Assembly (NCBI GenBank): GCA_963739515.1 | Contig: CAVUAO010000003.1 | Location: 682,001 to 746,000, forward strand | DNA length: 64,000 nt | From: JBFYTX01 sp963739515 | GTDB lineage: Bacteria > Chloroflexota > Dehalococcoidia > Dehalococcoidales > RBG-16-60-22 | Reading direction: 5' to 3' | Shown: positions 29,303-37,037 of the stretch, one piece after another | Layout: each line of letters starts with the position of its first letter | Numbering within the stretch: position 1 is the first letter of the stretch | Program-made: the position numbers and the translations under genes | The notes under the pieces: generated by a model | The model's database searches: none | What the model saw: the letters and a program-made list of their open reading frames with translations, nothing else | Told to the model about the DNA's origin: nothing

Positions 29303-29347
29303 ATAAATATTATTTATCTTGCGCTAAGAAAATGCTTATGTTATAAT
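29303..29347 (+). promoter_or_regulatory. LysR-box-like palindrome and yedF-selD promoter
   Basis: ATAAATA-T-TATTTAT (29303-29317) is a perfect palindrome containing T-N11-A. TTGCGC (29319-29324) and TATAAT (29342-29347) follow with a 17-base spacer. This places activator binding next to the -35 box. Confidence 0.6.
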
Positions 29348-29407
29348 CTTCCGTGACTATTCTATATTATCGAAACTAATTCATCAAGAAAGGGTCAGGG
29401 GTGAAAC

Positions 29408-29743
29408 ATGCCTTCTAGACCTATTTTAATACAGTCTGAAGTGCTGGGGCGGGGCAACGATGAGCTCGGGCAGATGCTCATGGCGAATTTCCTGCGCCTG
29501 CTGGGGGAAAGCAAAGAAAAAACGGCGACCCTGGTGTTCTGGAACACGGGCGTACGCCTCGTCTGCGAAGGATCCTGGGCGCTGGCCCATCTTAAGACGC
29601 TGGAAACGCAGGGCGTGGAAATCCTGGCCTGCACCACCTGCCTGGAATATTTAGAGCTGACGGACAAGTTGAGGGTCGGCAAAACCACCACCATGCTGAA
29701 ATCGATTCACGCGATGCTGACATCGGACATGGTCTGTCTGTAG
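29408..29743 (+). CDS. YedF-like DsrE-fold selenium metabolism protein (short form)
   Basis: The 111 residues match the C-terminal half of the sulfurtransferase-like YedF family (GNDELGQMLMANFLRLL; GVRLVCEGSWALAHLKTLETQGVEILACTTCLEYLEL). The TusA/SirA domain present in full-length YedF is missing, and the 109-base upstream gap cannot encode it. The CTTC motif may be redox-active. selD follows, so a role in selenium delivery or sensing is likely but not proven. Confidence 0.8.
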   Translation: MPSRPILIQSEVLGRGNDELGQMLMANFLRLLGESKEKTATLVFWNTGVRLVCEGSWALAHLKTLETQGVEILACTTCLEYLELTDKLRVGKTTTMLKSIHAMLTSDMVCL

Positions 29744-29746
29744 AAT

Positions 29747-29777
29747 CGCTCATGGTTCGACAAGCTCACCATGAGCG
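29747..29777 (+). terminator. Hairpin between yedF and selD
   Basis: CGCTCATGGT and ACCATGAGCG form a perfect 10-bp stem with an 11-base loop. No strong T tract follows, so it may attenuate rather than stop transcription into selD. Confidence 0.5.
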
Positions 29778-29847
29778 GTTAAAGCATTTAGCTTTAATTT
29801 TTGAGCTTATCCCCTTTCCGTAGTACAATATCCCCCGAGAGGTAGTT

Positions 29848-30897
29848 ATGCCCGATAAGAAAAAATTGCGCCTGACCGAGACTGTGCACGGGGCGGGTTG
29901 AGCCTGCAAGATCGGTCCGGGCGACCTCGCTAAAGTGCTGGCCGGGCTGCCGTTCCAGACTCATCCCAATCTTATCGCGGGTATGGAGCGAGCGGAGGAT
30001 GCCGGCGTTTATAAGCTTACCGACGACCTGGCCCTCGTCCAGACGGTCGACTTTTTTACGCCGATCATCGACGACCCTTACGACTTCGGGCGGATTGCCG
30101 CGGCCAATGCCCTGAGCGACGTCTACGCCATGGGCGGCCAGCCGCTGACCGCCCTGAACATCGTGTGTTTCCCTAAAGACACCATGGACTTCTCCGTCCT
30201 GAGGAAGGTGCTGGAAGGCGGGCTGGCCATGATGCACGAGGCGGGCGTGATACTGCTGGGCGGGCATACCGTCGACGACCCCGAGCTTAAATACGGCCTG
30301 GCGGTAACGGGCACCATCCACCCGGCAAAAGTCGTCCACAATAATACCGCCCGCCCCGGCGATAAGCTTATCCTGACCAAGCCGCTGGGCACGGGCATTA
30401 TCAGCACGGCCATCAAGCGCGGTGCGGCGAGTCGAAAGGCGGTGGAAACAATCGTCAAATCCATGACTACACTCAACCGCACCGCCTCGGAGCTAATGCT
30501 GGCGGCGGGCGTTAGCGCCTGCAAGGATATTACCGGCTTTGGACTGCTCGGCCACGCCGCCGAGATGGTGGAAGGTACGTCGGCAGGATTTATCATCGAT
30601 GCGTCCGCCGTGCCTCTGTTCCCTGAAGCTAAAGAATATTACGAGATGGGCATGGTGGCCGGCGGGCTTAGCCGCAACCGTGATTTCCGGAAAAACATGG
30701 TCGATATTGATTCAAGCGTCCCCCAGTATTTGCAAGACATCCTTTTCGACCCCCAGACCTCCGGGGGCTTACTTATTGTCGTCCCCGGAGCCAAAGCCAC
30801 CCGCCTGCTTAAAAAACTGCACGCCGCCGGCGTTAACGAAGCCGTTATAATCGGGGAAGTATCGGCGGAGAATAAGGGCAGGATAAAAGTAGCGTAA
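29848..30897 (+). CDS. selD: Selenide, water dikinase (selenocysteine-containing)
   Basis: SelD makes selenophosphate from selenide and ATP for selenocysteine and selenouridine synthesis. From ATG 29848 the frame reads TETVHGAG, then TGA at 29899-29901, then CKIGPGDLAKVLAGLP. In SelD this is the catalytic Cys/Sec position (G-[CU]-x-CKI, here U-A-C-K), so residue 18 is selenocysteine. The remainder is complete: DFFTPIIDDPYDFGRIAAANALSDVYAMGG, GGHTVDDPELKYGLAVTG and DPQTSGGLL. The total is 349 residues, normal length. Automatic callers would start at 29935 and lose the active site. Confidence 0.93.
29899..29926 (+). promoter_or_regulatory. Candidate SECIS hairpin in selD
   Basis: After the UGA, GGTC (29914-29917) pairs with GACC (29923-29926) around CGGGC. 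The apical loop lies about 17-21 bases from the UGA, within the bacterial range. The stem is short. Confidence 0.4.
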
Positions 30898-30903
30898 GGA
30901 CGG

Positions 30904-31599
30904 CTAAGCCCACCCTTCCGCCACGAGCTTATCGTGCAATTCGTCAGGATGGTGGCGGCAGAAATATTCCAGGCGGCTTGACCCGGCGTGAGCTTTGTCA
31001 TAAGACACGCCTTTAGCCATCAGGTTTCGTTCATGTAGTTCGTGCAGCAGGATATAGCCGCGCTCCAGCTCGACGATAGCGTCATCGATCCAGACCTCGT
31101 TCTCCGGCACGAATTCGTAGACACAATCGTGGCCGCCTTCGGTAAAGTCGATATCAAAGGCGCTCCGCACCAGGCGCCCGTTGACAATCCAGACGCTGAC
31201 GCCGTTCTCCAGTTTTTTCCAGAGCCGTTCGTGGACCCCGGTCAAATCCGGCAATTTTCTTCCCTGCTGGGTCAAAAGGCCGATATCCCCGGCATGGCGG
31301 CGTACTCTTCTTTCCGCCTGGTCGGCTCTGGGTAACGCCTTTTCATAGGGCATGCCTTCAGCCATAAGCCGGTACTCCACGAGCAAATGGTCGATGAAAA
31401 ACAGCCGCTCATCGTGCTCGGCCTCGCGGTCAATCCAGAATTCATTTACCGGTATATAAGGATAGCGGTAATGCTGGCCGAAGTTAACGAACTCTTCGTC
31501 GATGCGGCTGCGAATGTAGGCCCCGTCCACGAGCCAGATTTGAATATTACCGCGTTCATCGATTTTTTCAATATAGGCCGGCTTTAATGATGCGGGCAT
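30904..31599 (-). CDS. Unknown protein with two tandem copies of one domain
   Basis: The 231-residue protein consists of two related halves. The first has IWLVDGAYIRSRIDEEF...YIPVNEFWID...EYRLMAEGMPYEKA. The second has VWIVNGRLVRSAFDIDF...FVPENEVWID...ERNLMAKGVSYDKA. The second half also has a HELHE segment where metallopeptidases have HExxH, but the spacing does not match. ATG 31599 is chosen for the GGAGG 4 bases upstream. I do not recognise a characterised family. It is convergent with selD. Confidence 0.6.
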   Translation of the reverse strand: MPASLKPAYIEKIDERGNIQIWLVDGAYIRSRIDEEFVNFGQHYRYPYIPVNEFWIDREAEHDERLFFIDHLLVEYRLMAEGMPYEKALPRADQAERRVRRHAGDIGLLTQQGRKLPDLTGVHERLWKKLENGVSVWIVNGRLVRSAFDIDFTEGGHDCVYEFVPENEVWIDDAIVELERGYILLHELHERNLMAKGVSYDKAHAGSSRLEYFCRHHPDELHDKLVAEGWA

Positions 31600-31696
31600 C
31601 ATTCCTCCCCCGGTAATATCCTTCCCTCTTCCCCACGCCCCTTTACCCAACCCTCCCCAGAACGCGTAGAATAAAAATTTATGCCTTCGAAAGGCT

Positions 31697-32056
31697 TTAT
31701 TGGTGTATCTGTGCCATCACCCGGTTAAGCAGTTCCTGGTCGTCTTTCACGCCGCGCACGTCGAGGTTGGTCTGGCGGAAAGCCCGCACCATGGTCTCGA
31801 TGAGCCTGGTCTTGCTGAGTTTCTTGCCGCCGCTGAACTTGGCGGTCGATGCCAGCGACTCCAGGTAGGCGTCTTCCTCGCGGTTGAGGAAGACGGATAG
31901 CTTAATCATCGCCGACCTCGCCGTTTCCGGTGAGGGGACGGGCCGTCTCTCTTCCAGCGCCTTGACGACAGGTGCCGAGCGGTTACCGCCGGTGAAACGT
32001 TCCAGGGCTTTGGAATTAGGATAAGCTAAATCTTCGGTCACTTTAACTCTTTTCAT
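31697..32056 (-). CDS. Small ParA-coupled protein, possibly DNA-binding
   Basis: The 119-residue protein starts at ATG 32056, overlapping the parA stop by 14 bases, so the two are coupled. It is basic, with KLSVFLNREEDAYLESLAS followed by TRLIETMVRAFRQTNLDV, a strand-helix-helix pattern compatible with a ribbon-helix-helix fold. It could be the centromere-binding partner of ParA in place of ParB. No sequence motif proves this. Confidence 0.6.
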   Translation of the reverse strand: MKRVKVTEDLAYPNSKALERFTGGNRSAPVVKALEERRPVPSPETARSAMIKLSVFLNREEDAYLESLASTAKFSGGKKLSKTRLIETMVRAFRQTNLDVRGVKDDQELLNRVMAQIHQ

Positions 32057-32828
32057 GGAGCACCTCTTTTGTGAACTGTCGGTAGGCTGCGGCCCCCTCG
32101 GAGGCGGGGGCATAAGTAAGGATGGACATGCCGGCGGCCGGGGCTTCTTTAAACCGGACGCTGACGGGTATGGTGGTATTGAAGACTCTGATGCGGTCGC
32201 CGAAAGCCCGGCGCGTGACCTCGATGACTTCACGGCTGTGCAGGGTACGGGGGTTGGTCATGGTGAACAGTATCCCCAGGATTTCCAGGGACGGGTTAAT
32301 TCTTTCCTGCACGCGGAGGATGGTGGTCAAAAGCAGCGCCAGCCCCTTCATGGCGAGGAAGTCCGACTGCAACGGTATCAGGACGCTATCGGCGGCGGAG
32401 AGGGCGTTGATGGTCAATAGCCCCAGGCTGGGGAGGCAATCGACCAAAATATAGTCGTACTCCTGCCGTACCGGCTGGAGCATTTCTCTTAATATCAGCT
32501 CGCGGGTGAAGGCGTTCACGAGGTCGAGTTGCGCCTGTGACAGCTCGATGTTGGCCGGAACGAGGTCGATGCGGGGGTTATTTGTCTTCAGGGTAACGTC
32601 GCGCAGCGAATAGCGGGCGTTGTTCCTGATGGCGCTCGTCAGGACGTCATAGACCGTGAGCTTGAGGTCGTCCGGATTGAAGCCGAAGCTGACGGTCAGG
32701 CTGCCCTGCGGGTCCCAGTCGATGAGGAGCACGCGTTTGTGATACTCGCTGAGGCTCTGGGCGAGGGCGGCCGCCGTGGTCGTCTTGCCGACGCCGCCTT
32801 TCTGGTTGGCGATACAAATAACCGGCAT
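32043..32828 (-). CDS. parA: ParA-family ATPase
   Basis: ParA/Soj ATPases segregate chromosomes, plasmids or protein cargo. The 261-residue product has the deviant Walker A KGGVGKTT, the A' motif LLIDWDPQGSLTVSFG and Walker B DYILVDCLPSLG. No ParB is adjacent. The overlapping small protein downstream is the only candidate partner. A GCGCAAATG-like motif lies upstream at 32858-32877. Confidence 0.9.
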   Translation of the reverse strand: MPVICIANQKGGVGKTTTAAALAQSLSEYHKRVLLIDWDPQGSLTVSFGFNPDDLKLTVYDVLTSAIRNNARYSLRDVTLKTNNPRIDLVPANIELSQAQLDLVNAFTRELILREMLQPVRQEYDYILVDCLPSLGLLTINALSAADSVLIPLQSDFLAMKGLALLLTTILRVQERINPSLEILGILFTMTNPRTLHSREVIEVTRRAFGDRIRVFNTTIPVSVRFKEAPAAGMSILTYAPASEGAAAYRQFTKEVLHEKS

Positions 32829-32926
32829 AGTGGAAAATCTCCTGCGAAATTATAGCGCAGTTGCGCATATGCGTCAAAACGAGCACCGTTAGCTTTATAC
32901 CTTTAAACGTAATAAAATAAAACGTA

Positions 32927-33697
32927 ATGACACAAAATTATGTTAATAATACGATAGAACCCATTCCCCCCGTATATCCGGGGGAAAAACAGATATGGGG
33001 ACCGTGGGCGACCGCCGGTCTCGGCCTGGCTATCGGCGTTGTTTTCTTTATCATCCAGTCACTTACGGTGGGAATATTCGCCATCTTCCAGTACGTCAAT
33101 TCCGCCGATATCAGCCTTTCGCAAATCCTCAACGCCTTACTGGAAAACGGCGACCTGCTGACCGCGGCGACCATCGCCTCGGCGGTAATCTGCGGCGGCC
33201 TCATTGTGATTATGGTCAAGGCGCGGCACGGCGCGAAGATCAGAGAGTATCTCGCGCTCAAACGGCTGAACAAAAAGACCATTATCCTGGTGCTGGCAAT
33301 CGGCGCGGCATTTCTCGTGTTTTCTATCGCCGCCGGCTATTTCCTGCCGAAAACCAGTAAGCCGGACTATATCACCAGCGCCTATGAAAACGCGTCTCTA
33401 AAGTTTTTATACTGGATAGCGGTGGTGGTTTTCGCGCCGATATTCGAAGAGACTTTCATGCGCGGCTTTCTCTTCATCGGCTTCAGACAGTCGCGGCTGG
33501 GAGCGGTCGGCGCGGTCATACTGACCTCACTGCTCTGGGCGGGACTGCACCTGCAATACGATATTTTTCAAATGGCGCTCATCTTTGTCCTGGGCATCGT
33601 TTTGGGCACCGTCCGCCAGAAGACCGACTCTCTATGGAGTCCGATAATCATCCATTCTCTAAACAACTTGGTGGCAATGATTGCAATTTCTCTGTAG
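32927..33697 (+). CDS. CPBP-family intramembrane glutamic protease
   Basis: The 256-residue protein has about six to seven transmembrane helices and the CPBP/Abi motifs: FEETFMRGFLF (EExxxR), LLWAGLHLQYD (FxxxH type) and IHSLNN. Related proteins process CAAX-like or bacteriocin peptides; the target here is unknown. It stands alone, divergent from parA. Confidence 0.85.
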   Translation: MTQNYVNNTIEPIPPVYPGEKQIWGPWATAGLGLAIGVVFFIIQSLTVGIFAIFQYVNSADISLSQILNALLENGDLLTAATIASAVICGGLIVIMVKARHGAKIREYLALKRLNKKTIILVLAIGAAFLVFSIAAGYFLPKTSKPDYITSAYENASLKFLYWIAVVVFAPIFEETFMRGFLFIGFRQSRLGAVGAVILTSLLWAGLHLQYDIFQMALIFVLGIVLGTVRQKTDSLWSPIIIHSLNNLVAMIAISL

Positions 33698-33741
33698 TAA
33701 TCTTTTTCTTCCAAAAATCTTAGTCATCGTTTAATTTTTAT

Positions 33742-33760
33742 CATTTTTCCAAGAAAAATG
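33742..33760 (+). terminator. AT-rich hairpin after the CPBP gene
   Basis: CATTTTTC and GAAAAATG form a perfect 8-bp stem with a CAA loop, followed by an AT-rich tract. A weak terminator is plausible. Confidence 0.45.
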
Positions 33761-33781
33761 TTTAAATAATTTAAAAAGGTA

Positions 33782-33840
33782 TTGACAAAATCAATAATGC
33801 TCTTTATAATATATTAAGAAAATTAATGTGATTCTTAATA
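33782..33840 (+). promoter_or_regulatory. Consensus promoter with operator-like inverted repeat
   Basis: TTGACA (33782-33787) and TATAAT (33805-33810) are perfect consensus boxes 17 bases apart. Immediately downstream TATTAAGAA (33812-33820) and TTCTTAATA (33832-33840) form a perfect 9-bp inverted repeat over the expected start point, well placed for repressor control of the DUF2089 operon. Confidence 0.85.
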
Positions 33841-33879
33841 AAGTTAATCTTTTACACATTTTGAGGGGAGGAAAATGCT

Positions 33880-34242
33880 ATGGCAAGAGAATGGCTGGAA
33901 CTGACCAAGATGACCCAGGGCAAGACGATAACGGTGGAGCGCGTACGCCTGGTGGACAGCGATATCGCCATCGAAGGAAGCTTTACCCTGCCGCCTCTGG
34001 CGAACCTCTCCGCCGAAGACCAGGTCTTCGTCATGGCCTTCGTCCGCTGCTCCGGGTCCATAAAAGACATGGAGCAAATGTTCGGCATCAGCTACCCCAC
34101 CGTGAAAAACCGCATTAATCGCATCGCCCAGCAGCTGGAGTTCGTCGAAATCGTGAAGGTGTCTCCGCAGGAAGAAATCCTTGAAGAGTTGGAGCGCGGC
34201 GATATTTCCGCCGACGAGGCGATAAGGAGGTTATCGAAATGA
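33880..34242 (+). CDS. DUF2089 protein, putative transcriptional regulator
   Basis: The 120-residue protein matches DUF2089: FTLPPLANLSAEDQVFVMAFVRCSGSIKDMEQMFGISYPTVKNRINRI is a clear helix-turn-helix. A short C-terminal region, EEILEELERGDISADEAIRRLSK, resembles SHOCT-like oligomerisation helices. The N-terminal zinc ribbon seen in many DUF2089 proteins is absent. It heads a four-gene operon behind a consensus promoter and operator-like repeat, so autoregulation is plausible. Confidence 0.8.
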   Translation: MAREWLELTKMTQGKTITVERVRLVDSDIAIEGSFTLPPLANLSAEDQVFVMAFVRCSGSIKDMEQMFGISYPTVKNRINRIAQQLEFVEIVKVSPQEEILEELERGDISADEAIRRLSK

Positions 34243-34526
34243 ACTGGCCGCCCATGTTGATGCACGTAAAAATCAAGAATCGGAAATCCGACTTCGGAAT
34301 CTGGCTGCCGCTGTTCCTGCTGCTGCCGCTGGCGCTGGTCGTCCTCATCATCCTGTCGCCGCTGATACTTATCGGCATCCTGGTGCTGCTGGCGCTGGGA
34401 CAGGGCAGGTGGGTAGAGTGGGGGTTCCGCTGCCTGTGGGTGGCGATAACGTCATCCTGGGCGCTGCGGGGACTAAAAGTCGATGTCCAGAACGGAAACG
34501 AATACATATTTGTCTCGGTGGTATAA
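34239..34526 (+). CDS. Small membrane protein of the DUF2089 operon
   Basis: The 95-residue protein overlaps the DUF2089 stop by four bases. One long or two adjacent transmembrane helices (about residues 22-55) are followed by an amphipathic region. No family motif is recognised. Context suggests an envelope-stress module like the yvlB region of Bacillus, by analogy only. Confidence 0.7.
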   Translation: MNWPPMLMHVKIKNRKSDFGIWLPLFLLLPLALVVLIILSPLILIGILVLLALGQGRWVEWGFRCLWVAITSSWALRGLKVDVQNGNEYIFVSVV

Positions 34527-34560
34527 AGCTGTATAAAAGGGAAACAAGGAGGAAAAGAAC

Positions 34561-35025
34561 ATGAAAGAGAATCAGAAAAAAATACTCGAGATGCTGGCCG
34601 AGAAAAAGATAAGCGCCGATGAGGCTTACCGACTCCTCAACGCCGTCGAGTGCGACGAGGAAGGGCGGGAAAAGACCGTGAAGGCGGAACCGGATGCCAG
34701 GGGCAAGCCAAAGTACCTGCGCGTCACAGTGACGCCGGGTGAAGAGACGGAGACCGGCAAGGGGAGCCTTTTACATGACGGCAACGTCGGCCGCGTTAAC
34801 GTCCGCATACCGATGTCACTGGTGCGCGCCGGTATCAAACTTACCGCCCTGATACCCCCGGACGCGCTGGATAAAGCCAATACGGCTTTGAAAGACAGGG
34901 GCATCAACTTCGACGTGCGCAACATCAAGTCGGAAGACCTGGAGGGGCTGATCGAAGCCATGGGTGACATGCAGATAGACGTCGAAGGGGGGAGGGGGGA
35001 GAGAGTCAAGGTGTTCGTCGAATAA
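34561..35025 (+). CDS. SHOCT-like domain protein (YvlB-like)
   Basis: The 154-residue protein starts KILEMLAEKKISADEAYRLLNAV, a SHOCT-like helix pair similar to the end of the DUF2089 protein two genes upstream. The basic/beta domain that follows (YLRVTVTPGEE, VNVRIPMSLVRAGIKL) is common in YvlB-type proteins. The shared helix suggests that the two products may interact. The function is unknown. Confidence 0.75.
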   Translation: MKENQKKILEMLAEKKISADEAYRLLNAVECDEEGREKTVKAEPDARGKPKYLRVTVTPGEETETGKGSLLHDGNVGRVNVRIPMSLVRAGIKLTALIPPDALDKANTALKDRGINFDVRNIKSEDLEGLIEAMGDMQIDVEGGRGERVKVFVE

Positions 35026-35105
35026 GGAGATACCGCGCGCCGCGATAAAGACAGAAGCGCCGGAAATATTAATAAATTCCAGGATATTAAAATTGGAGGA
35101 ATGAA

Positions 35106-35327
35106 ATGGGTTACTTCAGAATTTTGGCCGCCATCCCCGGTTTTTTCCTGAGCTCCTTTTTCCTGATGCTCCTCTGGGGAGCCATCGCCCCTGATTTCGG
35201 CATAAGTTCCGCGACTTATGTGCAGTCCATGGCCATTAACATTACCCTCTGGCTGGCGGTCGCGCCGCTGGCTTTCGTAGGGCGCAGGCGCCGGCACTGG
35301 AGACATTCCGAGGAGTCGAACTCGTAG
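35106..35327 (+). CDS. Small two-helix membrane protein
   Basis: The 73-residue protein has two transmembrane helices (about 8-28 and 40-60) and a very basic C-terminus (GRRRRHWRH). GGAGG lies 5 bases upstream of ATG 35106. Probably the last gene of the DUF2089 operon. Function unknown. Confidence 0.6.
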   Translation: MGYFRILAAIPGFFLSSFFLMLLWGAIAPDFGISSATYVQSMAINITLWLAVAPLAFVGRRRRHWRHSEESNS

Positions 35328-35356
35328 CTTGGCAGGGTCATCGGGAAAGGTAATGT

Positions 35357-36124
35357 TTATCTCATCGTGTGGCCGCCATTAACGGTGATGAAGTGCCCGG
35401 TAATAAAGTCCGAGTCCGGCGAGGCCAGGAAGACCGCCGTCCCCGGGAGGTCGGAGGGTTCTTCGCGGCGCTTGATAGCCTGTCCGGAGATCGTGCCCTC
35501 GAAGGCGTCGCCACTGGCGTCCTGCCCCAGGCTAGCCTCGGTGGCGGTAAAACCCGGACCGATACTGTTGACGTTGATGCCGGAAGGACCCAGGGCGCGC
35601 GCCAGCGCCAGCGTCAGCCCGTAAACCGCCGCCTTACTCACGGCATAGGCTGTCAGAGCGACGGCCCCCGGCAGCAGGAAAACGTCCGAGGCGATATTGA
35701 TAATTTTCCCTTTGCCCTTTTTGACCATCAGCGGGGCGATGGCTTTACAGCAAAGATAAGTCCCCCGCACGTTCACTTCGAACATGCGGTCCCAATCCCT
35801 GACCGTCCAGGCATCCCAGGCGCGCCTCTCCACGCCATAATAGAGGGCGGCGTTATTCAGTAGGATGTCCACCGTGCCGTAAAGTCGGATAACCTCGTCG
35901 GCCATTTTTTGCGTGGCTTTTTCATCGGAGATATCAGTCAACATGGCGTGGGCTTCGCCGCCTTTTGATTTAATTTCTTTTATGGTGTTCTGCGCCCGCT
36001 CCAGGCTGATATCGGGTAAAAGTAATTTGGCCCCCTCCGCAGCGAATCTCAGGGCAAAGGCTTTTCCCAGACCCCGCCCGGCCCCGGTGATAATGGCGAC
36101 TTTATCTTTAAGTACGGGTGACAC
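35357..36124 (-). CDS. Short-chain dehydrogenase/reductase
   Basis: This is a classical SDR of 255 residues. It has the NAD(P)-binding TGAGRGLG, the structural NNAA, catalytic Ser near IASDVFL, and YAVSK (Tyr-x-x-x-Lys). The C-terminus GHFITVNGGHTMR is typical. D at LLLPDIS favours NAD(H). The substrate is unknown. A cysteine hydrolase gene lies 28 bases upstream on the same strand. Confidence 0.9.
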   Translation of the reverse strand: MSPVLKDKVAIITGAGRGLGKAFALRFAAEGAKLLLPDISLERAQNTIKEIKSKGGEAHAMLTDISDEKATQKMADEVIRLYGTVDILLNNAALYYGVERRAWDAWTVRDWDRMFEVNVRGTYLCCKAIAPLMVKKGKGKIINIASDVFLLPGAVALTAYAVSKAAVYGLTLALARALGPSGINVNSIGPGFTATEASLGQDASGDAFEGTISGQAIKRREEPSDLPGTAVFLASPDSDFITGHFITVNGGHTMR

Positions 36125-36151
36125 GACGGACCTCCTTTTGAGTTGAATGTA

Positions 36152-36820
36152 TTATCGATTAACCAATGCTTTGGTAACATTATCGCTCGTGGCGACCCAG
36201 CCGAAAACGGAAGAGATATTAAAAACGCTTGCTTTCTGAATGTACGCGGGACCACTATTACCGCAGGCATCCTCAAGTAAAATGGGGAAATACTCGTGAA
36301 AGAACGCATCGCGCACGGTGGACTCGACGCAGATGTTGGTGAAAAGCCCGACAAAAAAGAGATATTTAGCGTTTAATTCCTTTAGTCTGGCATCGAGCTC
36401 CGTATGGACAAAACCGCTAAAGCGGCTCTTGTCGATAAGGATATCTCCGGCTTTCGGCTTTAATTCGTCGACGATTTGCCAGTCCCAGGAACCTCGAGTA
36501 AGGAATTTCCCCTTAAGCGCGGGGTTCTCGCGTATTGCCGCGAGTCCGCCCTCTTTCCAGTAAAAAGGAGATTCCGGGCTTTCATCCTTAGCGTAGGTCA
36601 TCCGGAGATAAATGATTGGCATTCCTTTTGCCCGGAAAGTCTCAATCACGCTCTTATCGACGGCGATAACGCGTTCCGACATTGCCCCATCCAGTTTGCC
36701 GAAGAAATCCCACATGCCGCCCTTTTTGCAGAAAGAGTTCTGCATATCCACCACGATCAGGGCGGTCCTGGCGGTATCCAGTGTAATGGCGGCAGGTCTG
36801 GCGGTAAAAGTTATTTCCAA
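36152..36820 (-). CDS. Isochorismatase-like cysteine hydrolase
   Basis: The 222-residue amidohydrolase-like fold has the Asp-Lys-Cys triad: LIVVDMQNSF, IDKSRFSGF and LFTNICVESTVRDAF. The arrangement is closest to RutB or N-carbamoyl hydrolases. The substrate is not deducible. The gene sits directly upstream of the SDR and is probably cotranscribed with it. Confidence 0.88.
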   Translation of the reverse strand: MEITFTARPAAITLDTARTALIVVDMQNSFCKKGGMWDFFGKLDGAMSERVIAVDKSVIETFRAKGMPIIYLRMTYAKDESPESPFYWKEGGLAAIRENPALKGKFLTRGSWDWQIVDELKPKAGDILIDKSRFSGFVHTELDARLKELNAKYLFFVGLFTNICVESTVRDAFFHEYFPILLEDACGNSGPAYIQKASVFNISSVFGWVATSDNVTKALVNR

Positions 36821-37037
36821 AGGGATAGATTCCTTCCTTTGAGGCTATGTTAATACCCTTTTCGCTGGGTTGTCAACAAGCCCTATATGGAATATTTGTT
36901 CTAAGACAATTAGGACAATTTACGTTCGGTCTACGAAGGGAAATATGATGGTTGACAACGATTTATTTCGCAGTGTAAGCTTCATATGAGCCCGTTCGTT
37001 AAATACGTATAAAATCGTGAGTCAAGGAGGACTATTT

